DNA from: Candidatus Bathyarchaeota archaeon
GTDB taxonomy: Archaea > Thermoproteota > Bathyarchaeia > Bathyarchaeales > Bathycorpusculaceae
DNA: 64,000 nt
Direction of reading: 5' to 3'
NCBI GenBank assembly: GCA_026014735.1
Contig: JAOZHT010000001.1
Coordinates: forward strand, 62,001 to 126,000
The stretch's first letter is position 1. The number at the start of each line of letters is the position of its first letter. The position numbers and the translations under genes are program-made. The notes under the pieces were generated by a model. The model was not told the origin of the DNA and did not search any database. It worked only from the letters and a program-made list of their open reading frames with translations. Shown here in pieces: positions 62,775 to 64,000 of this stretch.

Positions 62775-62805
62775 AACAGTGCAACAACAAATCTTCCCCC
62801 TTTCC

Positions 62806-62812
62806 TTTTTTT
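62806..62812 (+). terminator. Oligo-T terminator after the PQQ-like gene
   Basis: TTCCCCCTTTCC followed by seven T, about 30 bases after the stop; typical archaeal signal. Confidence 0.5.
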
Positions 62813-62913
62813 GTTTAGTTTAAATCAACCCTATTATCCAAGCAAGGGCACCGCTTCACAAGATTAGACCTAAAATCTCTTATACCCACGTTTGTTTCTT
62901 TCCATCGATTGAT

Positions 62914-63054
62914 ATGCCCACGTTTGAATGTCCAGTTTGTCACCGAAGAGTCCGAGGGGAATACGAGGTCAGCTGCACCGGCGATGTTAAACGCAACGTG
63001 GAGAAGGCTCCTTGGTGCTGTGGCCGAGAAATGATTGAATCCCTCGATGATTAG
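62914..63054 (+). CDS. 46-residue zinc-ribbon-like protein
   Basis: ATG with TCTTATACC (62876-62884) about 30 bases upstream, so nearly leaderless. Begins MPTFECPVCHRRVRG, then SCTGDVKR and APWCCGREM: C6, C9, C21, C35 and C36 with H10 can bind a zinc. The layout resembles small rubredoxin/zinc-ribbon-like archaeal proteins. The end overlaps the ParB-like gene by 4 bases, tail to tail. Confidence 0.6.
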   Translation: MPTFECPVCHRRVRGEYEVSCTGDVKRNVEKAPWCCGREMIESLDD

Positions 63055-63530
63055 TCCTGCTGTTTTATGTTCTCAATAAAGTTGCTGAGGAACTGTTTTA
63101 GGTTCTGGTGCAAGCGGATAGCTGGTTGGCGGAGTCCCTCGGTGAATTCGGGGCTTGGCTGGAAGTACCCGTGCTGTGTTAGGTAGAAGATTACGCTGGA
63201 GTAGTCGCCGGCTATGGCGCAGTCAATTTCTTGCCGGCCCAGTTCCCGGTAGGCGTAGTAGCGGTGGTGTCCATCTAGAACAGCGTAGAGTTCTTTGCGT
63301 GGATGCTTAACGACGATGATAGGGCAGATTTTTTGGTTTGTTACGATTCTGTTTTTGTAGGCTTCGATGCCCTGCCGTGACACCTTCGAGTCTGCAACCA
63401 CCATGTCGATGGGTAAGCAAACCGCATATTTAGCGGGGTGAAAGAAGACGTCGGCGTTAACTTCGCTTTTTCCGCTAAACCAGTAGGCGACGTCATGTTT
63501 GATAGAAGAAAATAATTCAAAAACCGTCAT
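63051..63530 (-). CDS. Stand-alone ParB/Srx-fold domain protein
   Basis: 159 residues. The ParB-N-like core is visible: VCLPIDMVVADSKVS, NQKICPIIVVKHP and the signature LDGHHRYYAYRELGRQEI. This fold is used by DNA-partition CTPases, nucleases and small kinases (SerK-type). No HTH domain, so it is not a classical ParB. The N-terminal 30 residues include an aromatic stretch; the C-terminal 45 are helical. Function uncertain; phosphotransfer or CTP binding are options. Confidence 0.75.
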   Translation of the reverse strand: MTVFELFSSIKHDVAYWFSGKSEVNADVFFHPAKYAVCLPIDMVVADSKVSRQGIEAYKNRIVTNQKICPIIVVKHPRKELYAVLDGHHRYYAYRELGRQEIDCAIAGDYSSVIFYLTQHGYFQPSPEFTEGLRQPAIRLHQNLKQFLSNFIENIKQQD

Positions 63531-63655
63531 CCCAAAGAACCCGCTGATGCAGTATCTTGGTTTCTCAGGAAAATAGATAAGGCTTTCATTGCCCGCTAAC
63601 CTGACATGCCGAGCAGCGATGTGTATTTTTATACTTAAACTTCCACTTTATTTAT

Positions 63656-64000
63656 GTGCAGACGGTTCTGACTTTTGAGGTTGTCGCCAGCTTGCTTTTA
63701 GCGATTCTGCTTGGCGGCATCGTGGGTTTTGAGCGGGAAGCCATCCATAAACCAGCTGGGCTTCGAACCCATATGCTGGTCTGCCTGGGCGCCTGCCTCT
63801 TCACCGTTGTCTCCTTAGGCTTCAGCATGGATCCGGCGCGGGTAGCAGCGGGGATAGTGGCGGGCATCGGGTTCATCGGCGCCGGCACCATCTGGGCAGA
63901 CAAGGATAAGGTGCAGGGTGTAACCACCGCGGCGAGTCTTTGGGCTACCGCTGCGATAGGTTTGGCTGTGGGCGTCGGCGATTTTCTGTTGGCTGCTTTG
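63656..64000 (+). CDS. MgtC/SapB-family membrane protein, 3' end missing
   Basis: Runs off the window end. GTG 63656 is the likely start; TTTTTATACTT (63626-63636) lies at leaderless distance. An ATG two bases earlier is in another frame with an early stop. The 115 residues seen hold the family sequence LLGGIVGFEREAIHKPAGLRTHMLVCLGACLFT, given here in pieces: GGIVGFERE, PAGLRTHMLV, GIGFIGAGTIW, VQGVTTAASLW, with four membrane segments. MgtC-type proteins are linked to magnesium homeostasis and pH or ATP synthase control. Confidence 0.9.
   Translation, partial: MQTVLTFEVVASLLLAILLGGIVGFEREAIHKPAGLRTHMLVCLGACLFTVVSLGFSMDPARVAAGIVAGIGFIGAGTIWADKDKVQGVTTAASLWATAAIGLAVGVGDFLLAAL

Noticed and set aside
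1-64000. tRNA, rRNA, SRP RNA and RNase P RNA genes
   Set aside because: Intergenic gaps were scanned by eye for GTTCRANYC-type T-arms, rRNA blocks and SRP/RNase P motifs; none convincing. A formal covariance search was not possible.

Overview
The window looks like a chromosomal segment of an anaerobic archaeon, most likely from the TACK side (Bathyarchaeia-like is my best guess; this is inference from gene content, not a phylogeny). Direct signs of an archaeon are an A-type ATP synthase cluster, TATA-type promoters about 25 bases upstream of starts, mixed Shine-Dalgarno and apparently leaderless starts with many GTG/TTG codons, an F420-dependent oxidoreductase, CbiZ and a two-ring Cdc48-type AAA+ ATPase. 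I found no rRNA, tRNA, CRISPR array, insertion sequence or phage gene.

Layout. 1-1267: end of a PKD-repeat surface protein. 1329-15171: a signalling and chaperone island with a Ser/Thr kinase fused to TPR and WD40 repeats, an HTH-FHA regulator, a 78-residue protein, a Clp-type double AAA+ unfoldase, a Cdc48-like ATPase, GrpE, an Hsp70 with an unusual C-terminal part, and a TPR protein. 15233-16210: a decayed HEAT-repeat gene, a 38-residue four-cysteine protein and a PIN/AbrB toxin-antitoxin pair. 16360-35435: a corrinoid (cobalamin-type) region with three sets of BtuF/BtuC-like importer genes, two BtuD-like ATPases, a wHTH regulator, a fused ChlI-ChlD chelatase motor, a CobN-type large chelatase subunit, the corrinoid amidohydrolase CbiZ and an ABC-2 exporter. 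From the chelatase motor to the exporter the genes are joined by 4-base start/stop overlaps or gaps of a few bases.

35464-40859: assorted genes (DUF3795, DUF2382, a phosphodiesterase, an alpha/beta hydrolase behind a long structured leader, a 36-residue KGG-like protein, an F420-dependent enzyme). 40901-50159: the A-type ATP synthase cluster (K, a new 51-residue protein, UspA, D, B, A, E, F, then I on the opposite strand, then C and H). 50642-64000: cell-surface proteins, a MacB-type ABC pair with a collagen-like surface protein, a PAS histidine kinase, a very large PQQ-like propeller protein, two small genes and the start of an MgtC-type membrane protein.

How the parts may work together. 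(a) The kinase may phosphorylate targets read by the FHA domain of the HTH-FHA protein, whose gene is divergent from the Clp operon; this would be a phospho-controlled protein quality-control module. (b) Four promoters (20757, 21700, 24217, 38425) share an upstream motif, and three of them share a second inverted repeat placed between TATA box and expected transcription start. They drive the wHTH regulator, importer B, the chelatase/importer C/CobN/CbiZ operon and a distant alpha/beta hydrolase, and so define a candidate corrinoid regulon, with the wHTH protein the obvious candidate regulator. (c) A roughly 77-bp G-rich repeat occurs twice (36930 and 52141). All functions are from reading the sequence; no database search was possible.
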